Positions 1-12,881 of a DNA stretch of 64,000 bases are shown here, piece after piece (the first letter of the stretch is position 1; every line of letters begins with the position of its first letter). Below the pieces are notes generated by a model. It did not search any database and had not been told where the DNA came from. It was given only the letters and a program-made list of their open reading frames with translations. The DNA lies in contig JANQBS010000162.1 of the NCBI GenBank assembly GCA_033085395.1, positions 1 through 64,000 on the forward strand, given 5' to 3'. The position numbers and the translations under genes are program-made. The stretch is from Xanthoparmelia taractica. Taxonomy: Eukaryota > Ascomycota > Lecanoromycetes > Lecanorales > Parmeliaceae.

Positions 1-627
1 AAAAAAAAATTTTTTTTTGTTTTTTAATTTTTTTAAAAAAACCCCCCCCCCCCCCCCCTCTCTCTCTCTCTCTCTTTCCCTCTCTCTCTCTTCCCCCCTC
101 GAATACATACACGCACGACACAGCACAGCAGCTCCGACGAAACGAGATGCCCAAAGCACACACGCATTAGGCCCGGATGAAAACAGTGTACGTCGGATTA
201 ACAAAAAACAAAAAAAAAAAAAGTTAAAGAAGGAAAGAAGTAAAGAAAGTGACTGTAGAACGAACAAACAAACAAACCAACAAACAAACAGTATGCATGC
301 CGCCTAGAAGAAAGAGCCAAGAGTTTCATAGGTAGGTAAGGTATGTAATTGATTGATTGATTGATGGACATGTCGTATAAACGAAGAGAAGAGAAAAGAA
401 AAGAAAAAGAAAAAGAAAAGGGAAAAAAAGGGAAAAAAAACAAATAAGCCAATCGGTCTCGCCCGCAAAAAAATCAAGTAGAATAGTTACAATCATGATC
501 CAACGCCGAGTGAGTACCTGGTACCATTATGTAAATAAAGAGAAAGAACCCCCAAGTAGGTCAGTTGCCTCGTATACTGGTTATTATCATTACCCATTCA
601 CACACACACACGACACGGCCATCCATA
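1..627. repeat. low-complexity tracts downstream of the tea1-like gene
   Basis: The first 90 bases are almost pure homopolymer and dinucleotide: A and T runs, a run of about 18 C, then CT repeats. Further on are A-rich/AAAG tracts, a short GATT repeat near 345-365 and CA repeats near 600-612. No coding signal is convincing here. The stretch lies 3' of the minus-strand kelch gene and probably includes its 3' UTR. Confidence 0.8.
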
Positions 628-3600
628 TCAAATGACATGACTCCTACCCCCCCTCTCCCTCTCCCTCTCCCTCGCGCTATCCCCATCTCCCTCTTCTTCT
701 TCGTCCTCGCTACTGCTGATGCCCGCCAACCCCCCCGGCATCTTCTCATGCGGACGAATGACTCCGCTCTCCCTTGAATGATCCGGCTCGGACTCTGAAC
801 TGTCCCTCTGCCCGCCGCGCCCCTTTTGCGCCTCCTCGGCATCCAGCCGCTTCCGCCAGTTCGCCAGACTATCGCTCATGTTCCCCGAGCCCACCGCGCT
901 ATTGGGGTTTGAGCGCTCAAAGTCGAATTGGCTGCTGAGACGGTAGGTGCGATGCGTGTCTGCCCAGTGAGAGCGGAGGGTTTCGAGTTCAGAGGCCAGG
1001 CTGTCGAGGGCGAGGGAGTTGCGGTTGTTTTCGATGGGGCCAGTGTTGGGGATGGTGCCGGGGTTGGCGCTGTCGGTGTGGGAGTGGCCGCCTCGGAAAT
1101 TGGTGGAGGTGGTGCTGGCGTTGCTGAGGCCGCGGGCGTGGCCATGGCCGTTGAGTTGTTGGGACTGGCGTCTGTAGTTACCAACAGAGGTGCCGACCTG
1201 GTCGAGGAGGAGAGTGACCTTCTGTTCGGCGTCCAAAGCGCGTGCTTCGAGCATGGAATTCTCGTTCTTGAGCTGGTCAAGCTCGGAGCGGGCTTGTTGT
1301 GCAGTGTGTGCAAGCTGTTGTTGGGCTTGTTCATTACTCTGGCGGTAATGCTCCCGTTCTTGCTGGGCTGCATACAGCTCGGACCGGACTTGCGCCATCT
1401 GGGCTTCGAGCTGAGAGTGTGAATCCTTGACGCTTCTCTGTATCTCTTCAATCTCTCTCTGCAGCGAGTTGCGCTCTTGCTCCCATTCCGCAGCCGCTTC
1501 TGGTTCCATTGATCGTTCAGAGTGAGAACGCTGAGCTCCATCGAGTTCGCTCTGCAGACGCTCGTTCTGCTTCTTGTATTTGGTGAGCTCATCTTTCATG
1601 CGCTTAAGCATCTTCTCAGTGCCTTTGACGTAATGCACCGCAGACTGGTAGTCGTTCTCAAGAAGCTCTAGCTTCTCACGGTACGTCCTGTCGGCTTCTA
1701 GCTCCCTCGACTCTATCAACGACTTGGTCTCTTGGTGCGCTTGTCTGCTAGCCTCCAGTTCCTGCTCAAGCTCTCTCAGGCGACTGTTGTCTGGCGTATC
1801 GAGACGATATGCTGGACTGTCCAGGTTCCTTGATCTAGATCCGCCATTTTCTGAGGACGTACCTCTTTCGTCCAATAGTTCCTTGAGGGCACTGTGCTGT
1901 ACGGACAACGCGCTCGCGTCTCGCTGGTGGGACTCGAGTGCCCGCTGTACGGCACTATGCTGAGATTGCGAGTCTCTCAATTCTCGGACAGTATCCTGTA
2001 ACTGCTTGCGAACGGCCAGACCGTCGCGGCTGGATTGCTCTTGATAGGCCTCCAATCCCGCGATTCTCTCTTCTGCTCGCCGGAGCTTTTCTGCTGCGTC
2101 GTCCGCCGCCGCTTGGTTCTTCCTAACCAAGGCATGAGCATTCTCAACCTGTACCTTCAGTAACGGTACGCGCTCATCCTCGACTGGCGTATTCTGACCC
2201 GCCAAACTCCGGCTATTTAATTTGTCCAGACCACTGACCACCGCTTGGCGATGTGTCTTTGCCTCAGCAGCGTTAGCACTGGCCATCTCTTCAGCATCTC
2301 GAAGTTTGCGTGTGGTGTCCTCGAGTTCGGCGGTCCGCTCCTCGTGTTCCGCGCGAAGCTGTAGAAGCTTTTGATCCAAGAGCTCTCTTTGCCTCCTTTC
2401 GTCGTTGAGCTTCTTCTCAAGCAGGTGAGCCTTGTCAGTCGAAGCTGTAACTGCCTCTCGAAGCGACACAACAGTAATGCTGTGCTGCTTGGTGTTCTCC
2501 AAGGCTTCTCCTAGCTTCCGCTCCAGGTCCTCCTTATCCACCGCCAGCAGTTGTGCTCTAGACTGTGCCTCGGATTTGGCCGCTGATTCTTCTCGAGCGG
2601 TCTTTCCGACCTCATGAAGCTCGCTTCTTAAACTTTCGAGCTCTCCAGGGTTACGAGCTTGGTCAAATTCTGCTGCACGTTTATGCGCTGCATCAGCAGT
2701 CCCTTCGGCTGCTTCTCTCGCTTGTCTCTCATGTTGAACTTCGTTAGTCATAGCAGCAATCGTGACACGTAGCTCGTTCTGGGTTGCCAATGCCGTAGCC
2801 AGCTTTCGAGCAATGTCGCTCGACCGATCATCGGGGCCCAGGTCTCGAGAAGTTACGTCGGATTGTGGCGTTCCCACGTGACTACCACCGTGCGCTGCAA
2901 GCCTGGCTTTGGCGTAGACGGCTTCGCGAATTGCAGTGTCCCGTTGCTGCTCTGCTGCAGCAACCTCTTGCGCTGCAGCATCCTCGCGGGCTTCAAGATT
3001 GCTTTGCACTTCAGCAAGCTGCGCACGCACAGCAATCAATGCCTCTAAGAGGGGTTGGTCCTCGTTACCAAATGATTGAGCAGCCTTTTCATCAAGCGGA
3101 CTTCCGGAGGTATTCGGCTGGTATCCGGCCTGGCGCGCCAGAGCCATCTCCGATGCATACCAGGCGTTGCGGCTTTTTGCTGCTTCTAGCGCTTGTATGA
3201 GATCTTGATGTTGAGTTTGGAGACCTTGATGCTCGCTTTGGAGACCTTGGTGTTTTTCTTGGAGGTCTTGATGCTCATTTTGAAAGCCATGATGCTCGGT
3301 TTGAAGACGCTGGAGCTCACTTTCGAGACCGCGTAGCTTGCTTTGGAGATCTTGATGCTCGCTTTGGAGGTCCTGGTGGTCGCTTTGGAGGTCCTGGTGG
3401 TCGCTTCGGAGACCCTGATACTCGCCTCTAAGACCCTGATGCTGGTTTTCAAGAACCTCGAACTGGCTTTGTAGTCCTTGATGCTTGGTCTCCAACTGCT
3501 CGAGCTGCTGGCGTGGAATTGAATCATCTCGGTGAATCCTATTGTTTCTCATGGATACGTCGTTAGGCTCGTCGTATTGGTCATTGAAGGATCGCTGCTG

Positions 3601-5896
3601 TTGTGGTGGGCCAGCAGACGCGAATCGATCGATTTCATCCCCAGAAGGTTCTTGGATAGCTTGACGAGATCCTAACACCCCAAATGATGGATCGTATTTA
3701 TGAGGCTCATCATAACCAGCTGCCTGATCTGCAAATCTTGCAGGCTGCTGCATCGATTGCTGTCCGGTTGGTTGTGTTGGCGTTCGGCGTCCATTGACAG
3801 CAGGGCTCATAGAACGAGCGGGTGGGCCCTGCCTCGGGGCTTCCCGACCAACCGGCGATACTATTGGCGGACTCACATTCTCTTTCTCGAAAGAGGGTTC
3901 TCGACCAGTATCGATAGGCGGACCAAAGCCACGGTTTTCTCTGGTGGGGGTTCTGCTTCTGGCTCCATTATTTGGTGACATGACTCCGTTTGCTCGTGGT
4001 GGTGGGGCTTGCTGCTGTGGGGGAGGGCCTGAAGGCGCCTGTGCCATCGAAGCGCGAGGAAGTCGTGATCCTCCACCAGGTGGAGAGGGACCATTTGCCA
4101 TGTTCATGTCTTGGCCTGGCGCCCCTGGTCTGCTTCCCTGACCCGGCCCTATTGCTGGTCCACGGGATCCGCCGACGGCCATACTCTCTCGCGATCCACT
4201 AAAATTTCTATTTAGACCTTCTGGAGCGCCATTCGGAGCGCTGATCCCACGATTGGGAACGCCCATCCCTCTCTCTTGACTAGGCCTGCGATTTCCGGGT
4301 ACGCGCTCGCCGGCTGGTGTGCTTTGAATTTGCTGATCATTAGGATACCTGATCTTCGCCGTATTCAACACGTAGACCATGCTCAACTCGCCTGGATCTC
4401 GGGCTGCAGAACTCGGTTCTCCGGCAAGGACGACAATCTGCTTGCCAAAGGCAGTCATGCTGTGGCCCGATCGGGGCGACGGCGACGGACCCATGTTCTG
4501 GAATGTGTACCAGCGCCGCGAAGTGATCCTGAATGCTGCCAAATCGCCCAAGTCAGTGCCTTCTTCAGTGCGCCCTCCAAATATGTACATGACATCGTCG
4601 ACCAAGGCGGCTGAATGCCCTTCGCGTGGGGCAGGTATGTAACCGATGCAGTCAAGTTGACTCCAAGCAACAACTTTCGGATCGTAGGACCAAACATCGT
4701 TGAACCATTGCGTCCCATTAGTGCCCCCAAATCTAGAAACAGTCAGCACCGTTCATCGGCTCGGTCACCATATTGCCTTACAAGTAGAGCTTATCATTCC
4801 AGCTCACGATGGTGTGATTCGTCCTGGCTGGGGGTATTTGCCCCTCTGGAGGACCACCCTCGTTACTGGTCTGGATGAGCATTTCCCATTTACTATTGGC
4901 ATTTTGCAAGGCGTTCAGATCAAACGAAAGTAGGTCATTGAAAAAGTAGCCCTCGACTTGACCACCAAAGACGTATATCTTCGAACCCAAGATGTTCAGG
5001 GTATGCCCATATCGACCCGCTGGCCTTTGCCCAGGAGGCATAGATCTTGACCAATGGCGGGTTGCTGTATACGTCAGGCGAGTGCTAGATCTTTAGTCGA
5101 GACTGACTTACAGGTATTGAGCAGGTAAAGGGTGTCATCCAGCTTGTCCCGCTCATCCATTTTGGTATCTCCGCCAAAAACTATGAATGCGTTCCCGACT
5201 AACAAGCTCGCATGGCCAACGCGTGGACCCGGACCTTCGAAGGTGGTTCCGACTGGATAACATGCAAGGTTACTGCCCCCAGACTCGATCATCCATAGAT
5301 CGCCCTTGACGGTTGTCCCATTGACAAGTCCACCCATTAAATATATGTCTCCCTCTTTAGAAGATGTAGCATTGACCGCCGCCCCATACCTTGGGAATGG
5401 GTTTGGTTGTGGAGAAGTGAAGGTGAGTTGCCGTTGAGACCAGGGGTAAAGCGCTGCTGGGTTGACGCCTGGAGGAGGACCATTGGGGACAGACCTTGGG
5501 CCACGCTATGTAGGTATACAATCAGCATAATCTTCACAATCTCAACAAATTTCTTTCTCAAAAGCGTCTGCCACGAATAATGCCGGCTGGCTGGACCCTA
5601 CGTTGATTGATGGATAGATCATGACATACCGATACATCTGGATCCTGTCGTCCGCGTTGAGCTTGCCCATGCTCTGGACTTGGAGTGTTCCCATTTTCCA
5701 TCGAATTGGCCGAGATGTTGGCGCCGACACCTGGCGTTGGCGACTGTATGCCAGCCCCTCGTTCTTTTGGCCTTGAGCCATTGACAGCAGGTATGGAGGG
5801 ACCTGATGCTGGCGCATTCTGTACCTCCTGGGGTCTTTGTATAGGCGCAGTCTGACCTTTTCCTTCCTTGCTCTTTTTGCCAAACAAGAATGACAT
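628..5896 (-). CDS. tea1: Tea1/TeaA-like kelch-repeat cell-end marker
   Basis: Polarity protein that marks hyphal tips through microtubules in fungi. Four exons join in phase: 5896-5630, 5505-5112, 5064-4782 and 4732-628, giving 1682 aa. The start is the ATG opening MSFLFGKKSKEGK, a typical N-terminus of this family. Kelch blades fill roughly residues 110-430 (GRYGHTLNILGSKIYVFGG, VGHASLLVGNAFIVFGG, RSGHSMTAFGKQIVVLAGE). A Pro/Gln/Ser-rich linker follows, then a very long coiled coil to near the C-terminus, starting with a heptad repeat block. The donors are GTATGT, GTAAGT and GTAAGG. The gene is divergent from KOG1 across 1.8 kb. Length and order (kelch then coiled coil) fit TeaA/Tea1; a related kelch polarity protein such as Tea3 is the alternative. 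Confidence 0.9.
3190..3490 (-). repeat. coding minisatellite of 21-nt units (heptad HQxLQSx)
   Basis: Within the tea1-like coiled coil, a seven-residue unit of the form (S/E)(D/E)HQ(D/G)LQ is repeated about 14 times with variation. On the plus strand it shows as repeats of cttggaggtcttgatgctc-like units. The unit length equals one coiled-coil heptad, so copy-number change keeps both frame and register. Confidence 0.9.
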
Positions 5897-7737
5897 GATT
5901 GCGCTGCTCTGATGCAAAGGACTGCGAGACACCCAGATTCGACCGCAGTCACTTCAAGTGATGGCAGAAATCGAATAGGTGTCGGCGCGCGAAACTAGAT
6001 AGTTGATGAATTATAGAGAGAGTGACGATTCTGTGCCCGGTACAGATTGGCAAATCAAGCTCGAAGCAGGGGGGTGGTTTAGAAAGCGGCGGCGAGGATC
6101 CCGGCTGTACAAAAGGGCCGCGCCTCAAGTCGGCCAAGAAGACATGGGAAGGCAGAAGGCGAGAGGGTGGAAAGATAGAAAGCGACAGTCAATGCGCTGC
6201 TATTCATGCAGTTGGTGAATGTGCTGGGAGTTATGTAGAGGATGAAGGCGGTCGGATGGATCATGAATTAATTATTCTTGGAAAATTGGAAGCGATCCTG
6301 GGGGTGGTTCCTGGGCAGGTTAGTAGCCTCACTTTGCGCCAAGACCTTCTCTCTATTTTGGTTCCTGAAAACAGTTGATTCCTTTATTTTACTGTACAAC
6401 CAATATTATCTTGATCGTGGGCCACGATACTACGACACTTGATTTGCATCCGAAGGTGATGCTATATATTGTCAGTGTTGTTTGGCAATAGGGTGTCAGT
6501 ATATTGTTTAACTACGTGACTTGAGAGAGAGAGAAAGAAAGAGGTGGGGCTGGGATTTTCTTTTTGGTGGCTGTTTCAAAATTAGAATCCTACCGTACTC
6601 AGGGGCTAAAGAATTAAGTGTGTCGCATGGCAAATCCATGTCCATGAATTCAAACACTTCTTCTTCTCCCTTGCTTGCTATCTTCAAAAAGAACTTCATG
6701 ACTCGCCACCTCTTATTTTAGGGAGACTGGCAATGGCATGGCTTTTGTTACTACTCGTCAATCGGCCATTGGATACTTCTTTCGGACTGGTGGGACTCTG
6801 CTAAGCATCTCTAGCATGTCTAGATGTACCATAAAGTTGCCACACGCGTCGTGTACAGTCCTAAAAGACAACAAGGATCGCTGTAATTGCAGCCTTTTCT
6901 CAGGACATACCGCTGGAAAGGCTGTAATTGGGAACCAGGAGCAGTGACAGCTCAACGGGGGGTCTGCTCAACCTAGTGGACACTGTGGACCTTGACAAAG
7001 CTGTTGCGAGTGCATAGAGTGCGACTATAAAGATTAGGACGTCAAATCAAGTATTGATGTATGCCTTGATGTTCAAGCAACTCTCAAGCCGAGATGGTGT
7101 AATTGTTCTTTCGGCGAGCCTTTGATTCATGCGAGATATCGAATCAGATCAAGGGCTCCTGACTCTGTGACTCCTTCTTTTACAAAGTAGGTAGATCTGA
7201 TGTTTGCAAGAAACGTGTGGAAGTGAGAAGCAGGTTTGAACTCTCGTGTCTCATGATCTTTAATATTGGGACTATTCTTATAGACAGCATGTAAAGTAGA
7301 AGTATGCAAGTGCTCACTTTCTTAGTGCTCATTTTCTTACCTTACCTTATGACTTGCACCCCAAGTGACTTAATCCAAATGTGGGTTAGGCGACGGAATA
7401 CCCGGAGCTAATTGTCGATCGCGGGGCTGCATGGGTTCGCCGACTTGCCGAGCCTCATGTCCATCATCCTGCTGCGCTGCCTTCTGAGTGACTCTGTCCT
7501 GGCTGCTCAGGACCAGAGACAAGCCTCCTAACTTCTCTTCAAGCTTGGAGGCTCAACTCTTTCTTCGGCAGCGTTCATTGGATTGACACCAACACCTAGG
7601 ATACCAGTTCTCATGGGCCTCTACCTGGTGTCCAGTACTTAACCGCTTAGAGTAGGCTTTATCCGCCGATGTCAGCGACAGGATTACTCCGAGCTGTGAG
7701 GGGATTATTGTGCTAAAATTTGAATATAGGGACAAAC
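5897..7737. other. divergent intergenic region between tea1-like gene and KOG1
   Basis: About 1.8 kb separates two divergently transcribed housekeeping genes. It must hold both promoters and 5' UTRs. Short open frames occur but lack splice logic or recognisable sequence. A GA-rich tract lies at 6523-6545. No RNA gene was recognised. Confidence 0.6.
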
Positions 7738-10700
7738 ATGGCTTTGTTGAGCTCTCCATCACCTGCTTCGACAATGTTCCAGCAAAGCAATGCTCCCACC
7801 CGCCCCACCCCGCTGTCAGAAGCTCCATTTGGCCAGTCCTCTGCAGGGCCTTCGCGGGCATCAGCAAACGGGCAATCCACTGCTCGACCCCTCGTCAACC
7901 TCGAGAATGGTCGGACACTTTCTCAAAGCAGCATTGGTTTGGAAAATGGGCTGGTAAACGGTGATGCAGAGCATGTAGCTTCGTCCGAACCGAATGACAA
8001 ATCCTTCAAATCTCAGAATGTCTCTCTATCTCGCACAGCGAACCTTCAGACCCTCGCTCACCGACCAAGGGCATTGATGACAAGGTCAAAGACCAATTAT
8101 GACCCAGAGAATACTTCCTCCACCACAGAAACAAGCGCGGAAGAGCATGGGGAACTCCGGCACGGTTGGGAAGATGAATACAACTCAAGCGAGTTTCTTG
8201 GACAACTCAACTCGGTATGAATCTTCAAAAAACCTTTGCAAATTCTACATGACCTGGTCGGCTAATTCTTTCAGTAGGCTTTCTACATGTACTTCACCGA
8301 TAAGCGACATGAGACTGGCGGAAAGCCAAAGGACAGCGAGACGATTAAACCTCTAGAAGACTGGCGTCACAGGGAACGTTCAAAAACAGTGTCCGCTGCT
8401 TTAATTTTGTGCCTCAACATTGGTGTGGACCCTCCAGATGTCTACAAAACACAACCTACAGCTGTCGAGGAGTGCTGGACAAATCCCATATCAGCGACGC
8501 AACCTGCGAGCAAGATGATGGAAATCATCGGAAAGAAGCTTCAAGATCAGTACGAAGGTATGAGTATGAAAACCAGATACAAGCAATACCTGGATCCATC
8601 CGTGGAAGAGACCAAAAAGTTTTGCACTTCGCTTCGACGTAACGCAAAGGAGGAACGGGTTCTATTTCATTATAATGGCCATGGAGTCCCATTGCCGACC
8701 CCATCAGGCGAGTTCTGGGTTTTCAACAAGGACTACACGCAGTATATCCCGGTATCAATGTATGACTTACAAGCGTGGCTGGGAGGTCCTGTCATCTATA
8801 TCTACGACTGTTCGCATGCCGGTAACATCGTCGCCAACTTCGACCGGTTCGTCGAAAAGCATGAAGCAGAAAATGCGGAAGCCAGGGCTCGAGACCCAAA
8901 TGCACAATTACAGAATTACTCCAACAACATCCAGCTGGCCGCCTGTCAGAAAACAGAAACGCTGCCCACAAACCCAGATCTTCCGTGTGATCTCTTCACA
9001 GCCTGTCTCACTACTCCTATCATCATGTCTATGACTTTTCATGTTTTGGAGAATCCACTTTCGATTGGGCTAAATGTTAAAGACGTGCGAAAGGTTCCCG
9101 GACGTGCAGCGGAGCGAAGGAGTCCAATAGGGGAGCTCAACTGGATATTGACTGCCATTACTGACACAATCGCATGGAATGTGCTCCCAAGGCCACTTTT
9201 CAGACAGCTTTTCCGGCAGGATCTCATGGTGGCAGCACTTTTCCGAAATTTCCTTGTCGCTCAAAGAATAATGAGGTGTTATGGATGTCATCCGATATCC
9301 ATGCCCGAAATTCCTTCGACGCACAACCATCCTTTGTGGGAAGCATGGGACTTGGCGATCGAGATGGTCTTGTCTCAACTGGACCCCATGTTGAAAGCCG
9401 AGGCAGGTGGTGAACCATACGAATATCAACATTCTTCTTTCTTCACCGAGCAGCTAACGGCCTTCGACGTTTACCTGCAGCAAGGGGCTCCGAAACAGCA
9501 GCCTCCGACTCAATTGCCTATTGTACTCCAAGTATTGCTAAGTCAGGTTCACAGACTCAGAGCCTTGATCCTTCTCAGCAAGTTTCTAGACCTCGGACCG
9601 TGGGCTGTCAACCTTGCACTCACGATCGGAATTTTTCCTTATGTCGTGAAGCTCCTTCAATCTCCAGCACACGAGCTTAAACCCATCATGATCTTCATAT
9701 GGGCACGTATAGTTGCTGTGGATGCAAAGGCTGTTCAGGCAGACCTACTTAAAGACAGTGGATACCAGTACTTTACTAAAATCCTCCTTCCGGAGTCGGG
9801 AATCTTTGTGGGTAACCCGACCGAACATAAGGCTATGTCTGCCTTCGTCACCGCAATGTTCTGCCGGGGGTTTCCTCAAGGTCAGCAAGTGTGCCTATCA
9901 TCAGACTTGATTGACGCTTGCACTGGTTATCTTCAAGATCCGGAGAATCCCTTGCTTCGTCAATGGTCCTGTCTATGTATAAGTATGCTTTGGAAAGATT
10001 TCCCTGAGGCAAAATGGGTTGGCATTCGATGCTTCGCACACCATCGTCTCTGCGCGCTTGTAATCGACCCGGTACCAGAAGTAAGGGCAGCAGCTGTACA
10101 CGCGCTGACGAATTTTCTCGGAATTCCTGATCTTACTGATCAGGTAGCGCAAAACGAAGAAATCATTGCTTCGGCTTTGATGTCTATGACTACAGATGGT
10201 AATGCTATGGTGCGGAAAGAACTGCTCGTGTTCTTTTCAACGTTCGTCAAGAGGTATCAGAACAAGTTTCTCGTCGCAGCGTATGAGAATTTAGTCGAGG
10301 AGAGAGATAATCTCATGCACTCTGGGTATAACAACGAGGTTAAAGCCAACGGCACAGGCCACGATGATGAGGATAACGGTCTCAAACCGATGATTTCGCA
10401 AAACAGTGTTCAAAGTTCGATGTGGCTGCATCTACTCGTTATGTCTGTTGATGGCCACCCAGAAGTCGCCCAAGCGGCGAGCATCATCGTCGACCATGTC
10501 CACGAGACACTGGTGAATTCGCCTCTGGCACCTCACGCCCTACGTGTTATCGACAATATCCTTGGACTCCTGCAAAGATCGGCTGGTCATTCTCGACAGT
10601 CGTCAGCAGCACCACCTGGTCAAGTATCGCATCCAAAAGCCCCACCAGGGCCCCCAAACATACCCAAGGGTGAAGGCTATCTATCCACAGGACTCAGACG

Positions 10701-12363
10701 CAATGCGAGTGTGGCAGCAGCGCTGAAGTATCTCGGTCTCGGGGGCTCAACCTCGACGGACAACTTGTCTTCTTCAGAGACTGCTCATCAGACTGCCCAA
10801 CAGAAACGAATGGCAGGTCCACTGCGTCCAGGTATACCTGCAGAGTGGAGCACTCCGCCCAATCAGAATGATACCACGTCAACATCGGCAAAGTATCAAA
10901 AGGCAAAAGTCCCGTTACCAAAAGGCTTCAAGAAACGTGATCCTAACGAGCCGGCGACGTTACCTCTTGAAAGTGTCTTCTTCGAGTGGTCCATCGAGGT
11001 AAGTCTTTTCTGCAACCTCACATTTGTTGTTATCCTAATGTCTCAACAGTACTTCCGTGAACCGCAAATGAAGCCCAACGAGCCTGATGAGCCAGGCAGC
11101 GATGATTACAATTCCCGACTATGGAGAAGAGTCAGAAACGAGAAGACACTTGCAATGACCCAGCCGCTAAAAGGAGTCGCTGGCAGCACCCCTTGGGATG
11201 TGCCTACCGGGTTTTTCAACAATGGAAGTCAGCCGATGAAGATGTGTTTCCATCAATTTGAAGAACATCTTGCTATCGCCGACGATCGTGATAGCATATG
11301 GTATGTCATATCATAATCCGCCAACAACGCAAAATTAATTGAACGTGCAGTATCTGGAACTGGCAGCAGAGTAGCCGATTGAATCGATTTTCAAATGGCA
11401 ATCCCAAAGGATCACGCATCAACGAAGCCCGCTTCATCAATGAAGACGACCAAGCTCTAATGATGACAGGCTCTTCAGACGGCGTTATTAAAATCTTTCG
11501 AAATTATGAATCAGAGGATGTTGAACTGGTCTCTACCTTCCGTGCACTCACTGACCTTCTTCCGAGCAACAAGAATGCCGGACTGGTTCTGGACTGGCAA
11601 CAAGGTCAAGGCAAGCTGTTGGTGGCAGGGGACGTCAAAGTCATCAGAGTGTGGAACGCTGCAACAGAGATTTGCACCAACGTATGGCCTCTCTTAGTGG
11701 ATTCACTTAAGCCAGATATTGATATTAGGACTAGGACATCCCTGCCCGTTCTGGCTCCTGTATAACATCCCTAACTTCTGACCAAGTCGCTGGCAACGTC
11801 TTCTGCGCCGGCTACGGCGACGGCGCCATTCGTATCTTCGACACCCGCCAAAAGCCTGCACTAGCCATGGTCCGATGTTGGCGCAAGCACAAGCAATGGA
11901 TTACCAATGTGCACATGCAACGTGGTGGTTTCCGGGAGCTGGTCAGCGGGTCGAGGAATGGCGAGGTGAAGCTGTGGGACATTCGGAAGGATGACCCCAT
12001 CCGCGAGATTACGGCCACAAGTGACACAATGAGGACATTAAGCGTCCACGAGCACGCCCCAGTCTTTGCCACGTGAGTTCCACCCTTCTTTCCCTCCCCC
12101 CCAAACTCTACTCTGCAGCTAATCCCGAACCCCATCAAAACAGAGGCTCAGACACACACGCCCTCACCCTCTTCAACGTCAACGGCGCAAGCATCAACAC
12201 CGTCCAACCCTACACCCCCTTCCTCACATCCGCAAAGGCCAGCCCGATCGCTTGCGCATCGTTCCATCCCCACCGCATGATGATCGCGGTGGGCAGTCTC
12301 GGACATGGATACGTCAACGTCTACACTTGTGTCGGGAGGAACGCGGGACATGAGCGACCTTGA
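7738..12363 (+). CDS. KOG1: Kog1/raptor, TORC1 subunit
   Basis: Scaffold subunit of TOR complex 1 that presents substrates to the kinase. Six exons (7738-8214, 8278-10998, 11050-11300, 11351-11681, 11735-12072, 12144-12363) sum to 1445 aa. After a low-complexity N-terminus, the raptor N-terminal caspase-like domain is unmistakable: YMYFTDKRHETGG, HYNGHGVPLPTPSGEFWVF and IYDCSHAGNIV. HEAT-like helices follow (GPWAVNLALTIGIFPYVVKL), then a low-complexity linker and a C-terminal WD40 propeller (TGSSDGVIKIF, VSGSRNGEVKLWDIR). I chose the ATG at 7738 (ACAAACATGGC), the first ATG in frame. Intron 2 is 51 nt, divisible by three and free of stops. The gene converges on DPS1. Confidence 0.96.
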
Positions 12364-12881
12364 GGAGCAGGGGTCGGATATATGGATTTTTTCCGTCTTC
12401 CGACTCAAGTGCGTGCATGCAGAAGGGCGTGACGTAATAGGCGTGTCCATCGAGTTGGATTCGCATAAGATTACCTTACCTTACTCTTACGACAATGAGC
12501 GATGGCGATTCAGCTTCATTTTCAGCGAAGGCGTTGGATACAGGTCCGGAAGTCATAGCAATGGGGCTTTTTTCATGCATATAGCTATAAATATTTTTGA
12601 TGGTAGTGTAGTTGGTATTTATTCCATTTATTTTGAGCGCCCGGACATGGGGCAAGGTCAAGTCAAGTCCAGTCCAGCCAAGTAAAGCAGCCAAACTTGT
12701 GTTTGTTTCGTCTGGCAGTATGTCCGTTCGGTCAGGAAGGAAGATCACGTAGAAAGACCTGGCTGGCTGAATGGCTTGAATACAACTTTTGTTCAGCAGT
12801 TCTACCAGTTATCCAGCCATTTGCTTTTCACTCACATAGCAGTATCCCCTCCCCACTCCACTCCACTCAACTCCACTCCAC
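12364..12881. other. convergent intergenic region KOG1/DPS1
   Basis: 518 bp between two stop codons facing each other, so both 3' UTRs and terminators must lie here. There is a CCACTCCA-type short tandem repeat at about 12850-12882, next to the DPS1 stop. No gene was seen. Confidence 0.6.

Noticed and set aside
928..1422. 164-codon open frame on the plus strand opposite tea1
   Set aside because: It mirrors the coiled-coil coding of the minus-strand gene, with Val/Gly-rich composition and no independent signals.
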